From Actinoplanes octamycinicus (GTDB taxonomy: Bacteria; Actinomycetota; Actinomycetes; Mycobacteriales; Micromonosporaceae), in NCBI RefSeq assembly GCF_014205225.1, contig NZ_JACHNB010000001.1, positions 4,383,501-4,447,500 of the forward strand: a stretch of 64,000 bases of DNA, given 5' to 3'. The position numbers were made by a program, and so were the translations under genes. Positions 47,070 to 55,227 of this stretch are shown one piece after another; the stretch's first letter is position 1, and every line of letters starts with the position of its first letter. The notes beneath the pieces are model-generated. The model did not search any database. It worked only from the letters and a program-made list of their open reading frames with translations, and was not told the DNA's origin.

Positions 47070-47082
47070 AACGTGTCCGGAG
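47061..47082. other. Right attachment-site repeat overlapping tRNA-Leu 3' end
   Basis: 22 bp identical to 37930-37951; 47074-47082 is the 3' end of the tRNA gene and the rest is just downstream of it. Integration here would regenerate an intact tRNA. Confidence 0.8.
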
Positions 47083-47156
47083 GGGGACTTGAACCCCCAT
47101 GCCCTTGCGGGCACTAGCACCTCAAGCTAGCGCGTCTGCCATTCCGCCACCCGGAC
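47074..47156 (-). tRNA. tRNA-Leu (anticodon GAG)
   Basis: 83 nt. The acceptor stem is GTCCGGG paired with TCCGGAC (one G-U), with discriminator A; the anticodon loop TTGAGGT sits on a CTAGC/GCTAG stem and the T-arm is GGGGGTTCAAGTCCCCC. The anticodon GAG is at 47121-47123 and reads CUC/CUU. A long variable arm (TGCCCGCAAGGGCA) is typical of leucine tRNAs. CCA is not encoded. Confidence 0.97.
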
Positions 47157-47356
47157 TTGCCTGTCTAAGCCTAGCGGCATCCTTGGCCCGGGTTCCACCT
47201 GGGTCTTGGCTGCCTCGTCGGCCTGACAGGTGAGAACAGTACACGGTCCTCGGGGCGGGCTGCGGGAGGGGGTGGGGGAGAGGACATTGCGGCGGATATG
47301 GGGACGGAAGGGGATGCGGCCTGGTTTCTCGGGGGAGGAGCGGGCAGCATGGCGGG

Positions 47357-50350
47357 GTGTCCCACCCCTCCCCGTTGACTCCGGCCCTGGAAAGGGCGCA
47401 CTCGCTGGTCGCCGCTGGTGATCTGGCGGGGGCTGCCGAGATGCTGGAACGTGCTGTTGAAATCGGTCAGGCGACGCTCAGTCAGGGTGATCCTGACGTG
47501 TTGGCCACGCAGCGGGAGCTGGCTGCGGTGCACCACCAGCGCGGGGATGCGGCGGCGGCTCGTGGGGTGCTGGAGGCGGCCTACGGGGTGGGGCGGTTCA
47601 GCCTGGGGGACGACGACCCGCTGATGCTGCAGATCTCCTATGACCTCGGGGTGGTCGCGGAGGAGCTGGGGCAGCGGGACGAGGCTCGGGCGGCGTTCGG
47701 GCGGGTTGCCGACCACGGGCCGATGATGCTCGGGGCCGGGCACTGGGCGGTGACGCGTGCACAGGCCTATCTCGGACAGGACCCGACAACGCCGTTCCGG
47801 GTCGAGCCAGCACACCAGATGCCGCAGGGCGGGTTGACCATTCCGGCAGTGCCCGCCGCGGAGCCGCAGCAGCCGCTGGTCACCCCGCCGGACGCGCAGC
47901 CGACGGTCATCTGGCCGGCCCAGCCCGGGCCCGCCAACGCGTGGACTTCGACCCAGCCACCCGCGGCGGAGTCTCAGTCACCCCCGGCTGAGGCATGGCC
48001 AGCCGCGACGGAGGCACAGGCGCCGGCGGCAGAGGCGCGGTCACACCCGGCTGAGGCGTGGCCAGCCGCGACGGAGACACAGGCACCGGCGGCAGAGGCG
48101 CGGTCACACCCGGCTGAGGCATGGCCAGCCGCGACGGAGACACAGGCACCGGCGGCAGAGGCGCGGTCACGCCCGGCTGAGGCATGGCCAGCCGCGACGG
48201 AGGCGCGGTCAGCCACGACCGACCAGCCCGTGGCGTCGATCCCCGCGCAGGCACAGCGGACCCAGGAGCCGTCGGGCCACGGTGACCAGCCGCCTCGCAC
48301 GCTTCCGGCGCCTGCCGAACTCCCGGCCTGGCTCCAGAAGCCGGAGGCAGCCCATGGCGCAGAGCGGGCAGACCAGGCCGAACCGCGCATGGCGACGACC
48401 GGAGAGTCAGCCACGTCACAGGTGACGGAGCGGCGGACGGCCGAGGGCCGCCCTTCGACGCCGACAGAGCCGGCGATCCCGGCGCAGCGGCAGCCGGAGG
48501 TGCAGCAGCGAGAGGTGCAGCAGCACTCGGAGGTGCAGCAGCGAGAGGTGCAGCAGCACCCGGAGGTGCTGCAGCAGCGAGAGGTGCAGCAGCACCCGGA
48601 GGTGCCGCAGCAGCGAGAGGTGCAGCAGCCCGGGGTACAGCAGCAGCCCGAAGAGCAGCAGCAGTCGGAGGTGCGGCGGCAGCAGCCGGCAGCGCCCGCG
48701 CCGCCGAGCCCGTTCGGGCTGTTGCCGCCGCCCAGCGCGCTGAGTTTTCCGCCGGCCGGGCAGGGCGGCTCGGTGCTGCCCCCTCCGCTCAACCCACCAC
48801 GGGCCGACGCGGACCGCGCCCAGGGGACGGCGCAGGATGGTCCCGAATCGTTCCGGCCGGAGTCTCCGTGGGGCCCCGCTCCGCGGACCGGCAAGGAGCC
48901 GGAGGAAAGCCCGTTCCAGCAGTTCAAGCCGGAAACGCCCGAGACCGCGGCGCCGCCCGCGCTCTATCACCGTGGCGCCAATGATTCCGTGGTCGTCCAG
49001 CGCCCCGATCCGGTGATCATGCCGCTCGGAAACGAGCCGGACGCCGGGCCGCGGGCCCGACCGGATTCGATCACCGCAGGCGATCCGGTTCCGGGTCAGA
49101 GCCCTTTTCCGGTACGACCCGAGCACCCGCCCGTAACCCGACCAGAATCGGTCACGCCGGGCGTGTCGGCTCCTCCTGGCTCGGCCACTGCGGAATCAGG
49201 CGTCCCCGATCGGGTGACCGCCCCTGCGGACGCCAAGCCGGCGGCACCCGGCCCGTGGAGCGGTGAGCCGCAGACCAGGCACCCGCAGCCGCCGTCCCCG
49301 CTGACCGAGCCCACGGCGAAGCAGCACACCATCACGCCCGCCCGCGTCGACGACCAGCCCGCCGCCGATGGTCCGGCGGCGAAGCGGCAGCCCACCAGCC
49401 AGGCGGGCGTCTACCGGACCGGCGACGTCCAGCAGCACGTCGGTGGACAGCCCGGCACCGTCCAGCCGCCGACCCCGCAGCGCGCGGACCTCGGCCACCA
49501 GGGCGGCGTTCCGGAGCGGCCGGTCAGCGGCGCCGCCCGCGTCTACCAGAGCGGCGAAACAAGGCAACCGGTCAGCGGCCCGCCCGGCATCCAGTCGCAG
49601 CCGGTCAGCCCTCCGCCCGGCGTCTACCGCACCGGCGACCTTCCGCACCAGGTCAGCGCCGCCCCGAGTCAGCCCGTCGGCTACCAGCCGATCCAGCCCG
49701 GCGTCTACCAGCAGGGTCACGCTGCCGGTCAGCAGGCGTTCCCGTACGGACCGTCCGCCCACCAGGCCGGATACCAGCAGTCCGGCACGGCCGGTGTCTA
49801 CGAGCAGGGCCAGCAGGGCGTCTACCACCAGGGTGAGGGCGGCGTCTGGCAGCACGGCCCGGGCGGCAATGCCACGGCGAGCGCGCTCAGCTCGTACGAG
49901 AAAAGTCAGGAAGCGCAACCGGCGGCGAACCGGAAGCGAGGGATGGCGCTGTTCGCGGTGATCGCGGCGACCCTGGCGGCGGTCGTCGCGGTGGCGGCGA
50001 TGGTTTTCACGCTGGCGCAGCGCACCCAGGAGGGTGAGGAAGGCGACACCGGCGGGAACTCGCCGGCGCTGGCCGGGAACCCGCCGACCGGGGTGAAACT
50101 GAGCGATCTGGGCACCAAGATCGACGTGTCCTGGACCGATCCGGCGAACGCCACGGCGAGCTTCATGGTGACCATGGCGCACCCGGGTGAGCAGTTGAAA
50201 CCGGTCAGCACGGTGGGTCCCGGACAGACCTCGCGGCGGATCGAGGGGCTCAGCTCGTCGCTCGAATACTGCTTCGCGGTGGTGGCCGTTTATGCGACCA
50301 ACAAGTTCGCCACTTCGGCGCAGGTCTGCACCGATCGCGGCAAAAAGTGA
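47357..50350 (+). CDS. TPR - Pro/Gln-rich - transmembrane - FN3 protein
   Basis: 997 residues from GTG 47357. Residues 1-140 are TPR-like helices (ALERAHSLVAAGDLAGAAEMLERAVEIG, LAAVHHQRGDAAAARGVLEAAYG). Residues 150-860 are low-complexity Pro, Ala, Gln and Glu, including two tandem-repeat blocks. A single membrane helix lies near 862-890 (MALFAVIAATLAAVVAVAAMVF), followed by an external fibronectin type III domain (PPTGVKLSDLGTKIDVSWTDP to YCFAVVAVYATNKFATSAQVC). The topology places the TPR and disordered region inside and FN3 outside. It precedes the FN3-MoxR-DUF58-transglutaminase operon by 113 bp and may be functionally linked. Function unknown. Confidence 0.85.
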   Translation: MSHPSPLTPALERAHSLVAAGDLAGAAEMLERAVEIGQATLSQGDPDVLATQRELAAVHHQRGDAAAARGVLEAAYGVGRFSLGDDDPLMLQISYDLGVVAEELGQRDEARAAFGRVADHGPMMLGAGHWAVTRAQAYLGQDPTTPFRVEPAHQMPQGGLTIPAVPAAEPQQPLVTPPDAQPTVIWPAQPGPANAWTSTQPPAAESQSPPAEAWPAATEAQAPAAEARSHPAEAWPAATETQAPAAEARSHPAEAWPAATETQAPAAEARSRPAEAWPAATEARSATTDQPVASIPAQAQRTQEPSGHGDQPPRTLPAPAELPAWLQKPEAAHGAERADQAEPRMATTGESATSQVTERRTAEGRPSTPTEPAIPAQRQPEVQQREVQQHSEVQQREVQQHPEVLQQREVQQHPEVPQQREVQQPGVQQQPEEQQQSEVRRQQPAAPAPPSPFGLLPPPSALSFPPAGQGGSVLPPPLNPPRADADRAQGTAQDGPESFRPESPWGPAPRTGKEPEESPFQQFKPETPETAAPPALYHRGANDSVVVQRPDPVIMPLGNEPDAGPRARPDSITAGDPVPGQSPFPVRPEHPPVTRPESVTPGVSAPPGSATAESGVPDRVTAPADAKPAAPGPWSGEPQTRHPQPPSPLTEPTAKQHTITPARVDDQPAADGPAAKRQPTSQAGVYRTGDVQQHVGGQPGTVQPPTPQRADLGHQGGVPERPVSGAARVYQSGETRQPVSGPPGIQSQPVSPPPGVYRTGDLPHQVSAAPSQPVGYQPIQPGVYQQGHAAGQQAFPYGPSAHQAGYQQSGTAGVYEQGQQGVYHQGEGGVWQHGPGGNATASALSSYEKSQEAQPAANRKRGMALFAVIAATLAAVVAVAAMVFTLAQRTQEGEEGDTGGNSPALAGNPPTGVKLSDLGTKIDVSWTDPANATASFMVTMAHPGEQLKPVSTVGPGQTSRRIEGLSSSLEYCFAVVAVYATNKFATSAQVCTDRGKK
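47990..48210 (+). repeat. 63-bp coding tandem repeat, about 3.5 copies
   Basis: Units begin at 47990, 48053, 48116 and 48179 and encode a 21-residue PAEAWPAATE-type repeat. Copies differ by only a few bases, so the array is young or homogenised. Confidence 0.9.
48497..48680 (+). repeat. Gln/Glu/Val-rich coding tandem repeat
   Basis: Repeats of about 30-36 bp encode VQQREVQQHPE-type units in a disordered cytoplasmic region of the TPR-FN3 protein. Confidence 0.75.
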
Positions 50351-50463
50351 TCTAGCTGGTTGTCCACAGGCGGGAACGGTGGGTATCGACGCCTGCCGCA
50401 ATCCCCCTATGATGGCCTGCGTCCTGGACACGCCAAGCTCTGCTGAACGGGGGGACAGCCGCA

Positions 50464-53124
50464 GTGAGCAGCGCAGACGCCGCACCGACGACGGCTAGCA
50501 AGCGCCGGTTACCGAGTCGTGGTTACCTGGTCACGATCGGTACGGTGCTGGCCCTGACCGCCGGTCTCGGCCTGACGGTGCTCGGGCTCGGCGCCGCCGA
50601 CGAGGCGGTGGCCAGCTTCGACGCGGCCTCCTGGGTGTGGAGCCGGGGCAAGGGCGAGGTGTCCCGGGTCAACGGCGTGACCGCGAAGATCGACACCCGG
50701 GTCGACATCGGGCAGGCCCGCGGGCACAGCCTCGAGGTCAGCCAGAGCGACCGGTTCGTCATCCTGCGTGACGTCAACACCGGCGCGATCGCGTCGATGG
50801 ACCTCACCCAGCTGCAGGCGTTCTGGAACCAGCAGACCTCCCCGGGCGTCGGCGTCAGCGTCGCGCTGCACGACGACTCGGCGTTCATCGTCGACTCGGT
50901 GCAGGGCAAGGTGCAGCAGGTCGACCCGGCCAGCCTGCAGGCGATCGGGCAGCCGATCAACTTCCCGCCGGGGATCACCGGCGGCGCCTTCGACGGCAAG
51001 GGCCGGCTCTGGATCGTCGCGCCCAGCGAGGGCACCGCGACCGCGATCACCCCCGCGCCGAAACCGACCGAGGGCGGCGGCGGGCAGGGCGGCAGCGCCA
51101 CCGGCGAGCCGCAGCGGGTGCGCACCGAGTCGGTCGGCGGCCCGAGCCACGACTTCAAGGTGACCACCCTGGGCGACGGCATCGCGGTCCTCGACCGCAC
51201 CACGAACGAGCTGGTGCGGGTCACCGACGCGCCGACCACGCGGACCACGCTGCCGCTGACCGGGCCGGGCACACTGCCGGAGCACACCGCCGGCGGCACC
51301 GTCGCGGTCACCGTGCCGGACTCGCGCCAGGTGCTCGGCGTCGACCCGCAGGGCGGGGTCAAGGCGAAGTTCACCGTGCCGCCCGGCGCCGCCCAGTCCG
51401 AGCTGCAGCCGGCGGTCGCCTACGAGGGCTTCTACTACGTCGCCGACGCCGACGGCGGCACGGTGCACGTCTTCGACCAGGCCGGTCAGGCGCAGAAACC
51501 GATCACCTTCGCCAACCCGGGCGGCTCGCTGGAGCTCGAGGTCCGGGAGAACTACCTGTTCATCAACGCGCCCGGCTCGCCGGTCGCCCAGGTGGTGGAC
51601 AACCAGCACGGCGTCCGGCCGGTCGACAAGTACGCCGACGACGTGCTCGGCGGCGACCCGCCGCCGGTGAAGACGCCGCCGGCCACCCCGCCGAAGCAAA
51701 AGAAGAAGAAGCCGCAGAAGCCGGCGATCAGCAAGCCCGGCCCGCCGCGCAACGTGAAGGCCGCGGCCGGCAACGCCGAGGCCCGGGTGACCTGGCAGGC
51801 CGCCGCCAACAACGGCGCCCCGATCACGAAGTACGTGGTGGCCGGCAACAACCAGACCTTCCAGGTCGGCGCGGACCAGCGGTCCCTGGTGGTGACCGGG
51901 CTGACCAACGGCGAGACGTACCAGTTCCAGGTCCACGCGGTGAACTCCAAGGGCGACGGCCCGGCCCGGGCCAGCAACCCGGTCAAGCCGACCGCCGAGG
52001 TGCCGGACCCGCCGGGCACCCCGGCCGCCGAGGCCAAGCCGGACGGCTCGGTCACGGTCACCTGGCCGGCGGCGAACGGGCAGGGCCTGGCGATCGAGCG
52101 GTACACGGTGACCGCGATCGCCGAGGGCGGCACCGCGCCGATCGGCGACGCCAAGGAGACGTCGCTGACCATCCCGGCCGGCCAGTTGGAGTACGGCAAG
52201 CAGTACGCCTTCACCGTTGTCGCCGTCAACGAGCGCGGCGCCGGGTCGAAGGTGTCCGCGGTGAGCAACAGCGTCGTGCCGTTCACCAAGCCCGGCAAGC
52301 CGGAGAACGTCGAGGCGGCCACGGTCGGCACCAAGGCCGGCACGATCAAGGTCACCTGGGCCGCGCCGGCCGACAACGGCCGCCCGATCAGCAAGTACGT
52401 GGTGAAGGCCGGCGGCAGGAGCACCGACGTGACCGGCGGCACCTCGGTCACCCTGGACGGCTTCGGCGCGGGCGAGAACGTGACCGTCGAGGTCATCGCG
52501 GTCAACGAGGGCGGCGAGAGCGAGGCGGGGTCGGCGACGGCCCGCACGGTGGCCAAGCCGACGATCACCGTCACCGGGGTGGACACCACCTTCAACACCG
52601 CCACCGTCAAGCTCAGCGTGGACGCCGGTGGTGGCACGGCCACCTGCGCGCTGGCCGTCTCCGGCGGCACCGGGTCGAACGGCAGCTGCAGCAGCCTCAA
52701 GGCGACCAAGCTGGCGCCGAGCACCAAGTACACGTTCACGGTGAAGGCGTCGAACGCGGCCGGCGAGGTGACCAAGACCGCCACCGGCACCACGGAGGCG
52801 CTCTACGGCACCGCGACCTGCATCAACGGCAGCACCGGCGACCAGAAGACGTACTGCAACAAGGACGTCGACGGGCGGAACGGCAACGAGATCTTCAAGG
52901 TCACCAAGCAGGACGACGACCAGCAGGCCGGATGGGTGGCCAACGGCACCCGGTTGCAGACCTACTGCAAGAAGTCGGGCGAAGAGGTCTACGCGTACGT
53001 CTACAACAACGACAAGCGCAGCACCTGGTGGATCCAGATCGACTACAAGGGGAAGACCTACATCCCGTGGGCGTGGCTGAACCTCGACGGCGGCGACGAC
53101 CTGGACAACCTGCCCACCTGCTGA
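50464..53124 (+). CDS. Secreted or membrane-anchored FN3-repeat protein with beta-propeller-like N-terminus
   Basis: 886 residues from GTG 50464, with GGGGGG about ten bases upstream and TATGAT at 50408-50413 as a possible -10. A signal anchor lies at 20-43 (GYLVTIGTVLALTAGLGLTVLGLG). Residues 45-410 form repeated beta segments (VAVTVPDSRQVLGVDPQG, FYYVADADGGTVHVFDQ) like a beta-propeller. FN3 domains start near 425, 515, 608 and 697. The C-terminal module (about 783-886) has paired Cys (ATCINGSTG, TYCNKD, TYCKKSG, NLPTC). It is probably exported and cell-surface; the MoxR, DUF58 and transglutaminase-like genes follow in the same operon. Confidence 0.85.
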   Translation: MSSADAAPTTASKRRLPSRGYLVTIGTVLALTAGLGLTVLGLGAADEAVASFDAASWVWSRGKGEVSRVNGVTAKIDTRVDIGQARGHSLEVSQSDRFVILRDVNTGAIASMDLTQLQAFWNQQTSPGVGVSVALHDDSAFIVDSVQGKVQQVDPASLQAIGQPINFPPGITGGAFDGKGRLWIVAPSEGTATAITPAPKPTEGGGGQGGSATGEPQRVRTESVGGPSHDFKVTTLGDGIAVLDRTTNELVRVTDAPTTRTTLPLTGPGTLPEHTAGGTVAVTVPDSRQVLGVDPQGGVKAKFTVPPGAAQSELQPAVAYEGFYYVADADGGTVHVFDQAGQAQKPITFANPGGSLELEVRENYLFINAPGSPVAQVVDNQHGVRPVDKYADDVLGGDPPPVKTPPATPPKQKKKKPQKPAISKPGPPRNVKAAAGNAEARVTWQAAANNGAPITKYVVAGNNQTFQVGADQRSLVVTGLTNGETYQFQVHAVNSKGDGPARASNPVKPTAEVPDPPGTPAAEAKPDGSVTVTWPAANGQGLAIERYTVTAIAEGGTAPIGDAKETSLTIPAGQLEYGKQYAFTVVAVNERGAGSKVSAVSNSVVPFTKPGKPENVEAATVGTKAGTIKVTWAAPADNGRPISKYVVKAGGRSTDVTGGTSVTLDGFGAGENVTVEVIAVNEGGESEAGSATARTVAKPTITVTGVDTTFNTATVKLSVDAGGGTATCALAVSGGTGSNGSCSSLKATKLAPSTKYTFTVKASNAAGEVTKTATGTTEALYGTATCINGSTGDQKTYCNKDVDGRNGNEIFKVTKQDDDQQAGWVANGTRLQTYCKKSGEEVYAYVYNNDKRSTWWIQIDYKGKTYIPWAWLNLDGGDDLDNLPTC

Positions 53125-53146
53125 CTGCTGTGATGAGGATCGAACT

Positions 53147-54121
53147 GTGACCCCGGAACCGCTGCCACCGTCGTACGTCACCGGCTTCGCCCAGGTGGCC
53201 GGCCAGCTCGCCGATCGGATCGGCTCGGTCGTGCTGGGCAAGCCGGAGGTGGTCCGGCTGGCCCTGACCGCGCTCTTCGCCCAGGGCCACGTGCTGCTCG
53301 AGGATGTCCCCGGGGTCGGCAAGACCACGCTGGCCCGGGCGCTGGCGGCGTCCATCCGCGGGCAGTGGCGGCGGATCCAGTTCACCCCGGACCTGCTGCC
53401 CTCGGACGTCTCCGGCGTCACGATCTTCAATCAGGGCAGCCGGGCGTTCGAGTTCCACCCCGGCCCGGTGTTCGCCAACATCGTGATCGCCGACGAGATC
53501 AACCGGGCCTCGCCGAAAACCCAGTCGGCGCTGCTCGAGGTGATGGAGGAGCGCCGGGTCACCGTCGACGGCGTGCCGCACCCGGTGCCGCAGCCGTTCC
53601 TGGTGGTCGCCACGCAGAACCCGGTCGAGATGGACGGCACCTACCGCCTGCCCGAGGCGCAGCTGGACCGCTTCCTGGTCAAGCTGTCGGTCGGCTATCC
53701 CGACGAGGAGGTCGAGATCGAGGTGCTGCGCGGCGCCGCCGGTCGCTCGCCGGACACGCTGGAGCCGGTCACCGACACCGCCACGATCGGCGAGATGGTC
53801 AAGATGGCGCTCCAGGTCCACGTCGCCGACCCGCTCTACGCGTACGCGGTCCGCCTCGCCGCCGCGACCCGCAACCACCCGCAGGTCCGGGTCGGGGTCA
53901 GCCCCCGCGGCGTGATCGCGCTGACCCGCGCGGCGTGCGCCTACGCGCTGATCAACGGCCGCGGCTACGTCCTCCCGGAGGACCTGAAAGCGCTGGTCGA
54001 GCCGGTCTTCGCGCACCGCGTGCTGCTGTCCCCGGACGCCCAGCTGCGCGGCGTCACGGCCGCCGAGGTGCTGGCCGACGCGATCGGCGCGGTGCCGGTC
54101 CCGCTGCCGGCCGGCACGTGA
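53147..54121 (+). CDS. MoxR-family AAA+ ATPase
   Basis: 324 residues starting 23 bp after the FN3 gene. Walker A EDVPGVGKTTLARAL (about 50), Walker B VIADEINRASPKTQSALLEVMEE (about 115), sensor 1 VVATQNPVEMDGTYRLPEAQLDRF and the C-terminal lid are all present. MoxR proteins act as chaperones for a partner VWA- or DUF58-containing protein; that partner is the next gene, coupled by a GTGA overlap. Cytoplasmic. Confidence 0.96.
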   Translation: MTPEPLPPSYVTGFAQVAGQLADRIGSVVLGKPEVVRLALTALFAQGHVLLEDVPGVGKTTLARALAASIRGQWRRIQFTPDLLPSDVSGVTIFNQGSRAFEFHPGPVFANIVIADEINRASPKTQSALLEVMEERRVTVDGVPHPVPQPFLVVATQNPVEMDGTYRLPEAQLDRFLVKLSVGYPDEEVEIEVLRGAAGRSPDTLEPVTDTATIGEMVKMALQVHVADPLYAYAVRLAAATRNHPQVRVGVSPRGVIALTRAACAYALINGRGYVLPEDLKALVEPVFAHRVLLSPDAQLRGVTAAEVLADAIGAVPVPLPAGT

Positions 54122-55227
54122 CCGCTCGCGGCATCGGCCTGCTGGTCGCCGCGGTCGCCCTGCTCGCCGCCGGCTTCACCTTCGGCTACCCGGATCTCGC
54201 CCTGCTCGGCGCGGCCGCCCTGGTCGCGGCCGGGTGCGCGCTGGCCTTCGCCTTCTGGCGGCCGCGGCTGGGCGTGCAGCGCGTCGCCGAGCCGGATCGG
54301 GTGGCCCGCGGCGAGCCGGCCCAGATGCGGCTCACCGTCAGCAACACCAGCCGGCTCCGCGCGGCCAGCCTGATCGCCACCGACCGGTGCGGCAGCACGA
54401 CCGTCCCGGTCCCGCTGCTGCGGCTGCGGCCCGGCAACGACACCACGGTCGAGTACCCGGTGCCGACCAGCCGCCGCGGCGTCGTCCCGATCGGCCCGCT
54501 CCGGGTCACCCGGGGCGACCCGCTCGGCCTGGTCACCCTGGCCCGGACGTACGGCGAGGTGGCCCAGGTCTGGGTGCACCCGCGGATCCACCTGCTGCGG
54601 GCCAACCCGGCCGGGATGGCGCGCAGCCTGGACGGCCGGATCGACAAGGTGCCGCACGGCACGATCACCTTCGACGCGCTGCGCGAGTACGTGGTCGGCG
54701 ACGAGCTGCGGCGGGTGCACTGGCGCAGCTCGGCCAAGGTGGGCGAGCTGATGGTCCGGGAGCAGCTGGACACCTCGGAGCCGACGATCGTGGTGCTGCT
54801 CGACGACCGGGACACCGCCTATCCGGACCCGGAGGCGTTCGAGTCGGCGTGCGAGGCGGCGGCGTCGATCGTCGCGGCGGCGGTGCGCGAGGACCTGCCG
54901 GTCGGGCTGCACCTGGTGACGTCGGTGGCGACCGGGCCGTACCTGGACGTGCTCACCGAGGTGGTCCCGCGGCCCGGCGACCTGGACGCGACGCTGCGGC
55001 GGCTGCGGGCGCAGCGGCTCGGCGACACCCTGGTCTTCCTCACCGGGCCGGGTGGGCGCGCCGACCTGGCCACGGTCAGCTCGCTGCGCGGGACGTACCC
55101 GGTGGTGCTGGCCGGGCTGTTCGGCGACCGGGACGCCGCGCCGGTGGCCGGCGACCGGTTGATCGTCATCGAGGCCGCGGACGGGACCGAGTTCGCCGCC
55201 GCGTGGGACGGGGTGCGCGGATGGTGA
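54118..55227 (+). CDS. DUF58 membrane protein (MoxR partner)
   Basis: 369 residues from GTG 54118 overlapping the MoxR stop. Two N-terminal helices (GIGLLVAAVALLAAGFTFG and LALLGAAALVAAGCALAFAFW) precede a Pro-rich extracytoplasmic-like region. The DUF58 signature follows (FDALREYVVGDELRRVHWRSSAKVGELMVREQ, about 180-211), then a VWA-like fold (PTIVVLLDDRDTAYPD) with a MIDAS-type Asp. In this family MoxR remodels the DUF58 protein for assembly of a surface or membrane complex. The stop overlaps the next start. Confidence 0.94.
   Translation: MTARGIGLLVAAVALLAAGFTFGYPDLALLGAAALVAAGCALAFAFWRPRLGVQRVAEPDRVARGEPAQMRLTVSNTSRLRAASLIATDRCGSTTVPVPLLRLRPGNDTTVEYPVPTSRRGVVPIGPLRVTRGDPLGLVTLARTYGEVAQVWVHPRIHLLRANPAGMARSLDGRIDKVPHGTITFDALREYVVGDELRRVHWRSSAKVGELMVREQLDTSEPTIVVLLDDRDTAYPDPEAFESACEAAASIVAAAVREDLPVGLHLVTSVATGPYLDVLTEVVPRPGDLDATLRRLRAQRLGDTLVFLTGPGGRADLATVSSLRGTYPVVLAGLFGDRDAAPVAGDRLIVIEAADGTEFAAAWDGVRGW

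Larger units (their letters stand above)
37930..47082. mobile_element. Decayed genomic island integrated at tRNA-Leu(GAG)
   Basis: About 9.1 kb bounded by 22-bp direct repeats that include the tRNA-Leu 3' end. Contents: membrane protein, tyrosine-integrase fragment, IS5-family element, DUF262 unit, transposase fossil, HINT toxin and candidate immunity gene, and a frameshifted serine recombinase. Both recombinases are broken, so it can no longer move by itself. Several genes use TTA codons and have lower GC than the flanks. Confidence 0.75.

Noticed and set aside
37930..47082. Reading the GGGGGTT parts of the two repeats as further copies of the TAGGGGTT box
   Set aside because: Both lack the TA and lie within the tRNA-Leu terminator hairpins, so they are part of the attachment repeat.
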